Source of the DNA: Oscillospiraceae bacterium
GTDB lineage: Bacteria > Bacillota > Clostridia > Oscillospirales > Ruminococcaceae
Reading direction: 5' to 3'
Assembly (NCBI GenBank): GCA_031285645.1
Contig: JAITVU010000156.1
Coordinates: 1-5,727 of the forward strand
Length of the DNA: 5,727 nucleotides
The notes beneath the pieces are model-generated. The model was not told the DNA's origin. It did not search any database and worked only from the letters and a program-made list of their open reading frames with translations. Below are positions 5,337 through 5,727 of the stretch, in pieces (position 1 is the first letter of the stretch; the number at the start of each line of letters is the position of its first letter). The position numbers and the translations under genes were made by a program.

Positions 5337-5727
5337 TTATTTCACAACCAGCTTATGTACATATTTATAGAGAATGAATGTCACAACGCTGTTAAGCCCC
5401 GCCTTTATAATATTGAACGGTATGATGACGGGTACAAGCATCTTTAAAACGGCGTCAATCGGGGTCCCCATAAATACGGGTGTTAAAACAAGATTCATGC
5501 CTACCATGGCCACAACCATTGTGAGCGTACCGGCGGTGAGGCCAAGAGCCGCGCTGGCACGCGTTTTTTTACTGTACTTATAAAGGTTGCCCAATACAAT
5601 AGCCATGGCTCCCGTCGCCACCACATGCATGACAAAGCCAATCCAGCCGCCTGAACCGTGAATCATAAAACTTTGGACAAAACTGACAATAACAGTGAGG
5701 ATAACGCCGGCTGCCGGGCCGTAAATC
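5337..5727 (-). CDS. ribU: Riboflavin ECF transporter S component, RibU-like, C-terminal part (cut by window edge)
   Basis: The frame is open from the right edge (first full codon at 5726) and gives 129 residues ending at TAA. The internal ATG at 5666 is not the true start, because the upstream codons continue the family sequence (IYGPAAGVILTVIVSFVQSF). The protein is very hydrophobic, with about four membrane helices. The GPxAG motif near the start of the fragment, the SGGWIG turn, and VIIPFNIIKAGLNSVVTF near the end match the S components for riboflavin (RibU/YpaA); full-length members are about 190-210 residues. Such proteins bind the vitamin in the membrane and work with a shared energising module (EcfT and two EcfA ATPases) encoded elsewhere. 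The helix that contacts EcfT is outside the window, as would be any FMN riboswitch. Another flavin- or vitamin-specific S component cannot be fully excluded. Confidence 0.78.
   Translation of the reverse strand, partial: IYGPAAGVILTVIVSFVQSFMIHGSGGWIGFVMHVVATGAMAIVLGNLYKYSKKTRASAALGLTAGTLTMVVAMVGMNLVLTPVFMGTPIDAVLKMLVPVIIPFNIIKAGLNSVVTFILYKYVHKLVVK

Overview
The window looks like a chromosomal segment from a low- to mid-GC Gram-positive anaerobe, most likely a member of Bacillota, class Clostridia. The reasons are strong GGAGG-type ribosome sites 5-8 nt before the starts, sigma-A-like TTGACA/TATAAT promoters, an ECF-type vitamin transporter subunit, a YesN-like AraC-type regulator, and a surface protein with a Ser/Pro/Glu-rich wall-spanning stretch. 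This is inference from style and gene families; there is no rRNA or other direct taxonomic marker.

All five genes I can support lie on the minus strand, so transcription runs from right to left. From right to left they are: (1) the C-terminal 129 residues of a RibU-like riboflavin ECF transporter S component (5337-5727, cut by the window edge), closed by a clear stem-loop terminator at 5279-5307; (2) a 727-residue secreted, membrane-anchored surface protein (2894-5077) with three 25-residue beta-helix-type repeats and three Ig-like domains, driven by a perfect consensus promoter; (3) a 504-residue AraC-type response-regulator-like protein (1024-2538) whose receiver domain has lost the phospho-accepting aspartate; (4) a 47-residue putative lipoprotein (716-859); (5) the first 125 residues of a GH38 alpha-mannosidase (1-375, cut by the window edge), with its own TTGACT-17-TACAAT promoter.

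Two gaps exceed 300 bp. The gap at 376-715 holds the mannosidase promoter and a hairpin that can fold in two mutually exclusive ways. The gap at 2539-2893 holds a 14-bp inverted repeat behind the surface-protein gene, a promoter for the regulator, and two matching 18-bp palindromes 120 bp apart that look like operators for a dimeric repressor not encoded here.

The genes do not form one obvious pathway. A reasonable inference is that the regulator, the small lipoprotein and the alpha-mannosidase form a glycan-response neighbourhood, since AraC/YesN-type regulators often sit beside carbohydrate genes. No sensor kinase, sugar ABC transporter or TetR-type repressor is visible here, so this link rests on proximity. 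RibU and the surface protein appear to be separate transcription units. I see no CRISPR array, tRNA, rRNA, insertion sequence or phage gene. The most unusual items are the aspartate-less receiver and the palindrome pair around its promoter.
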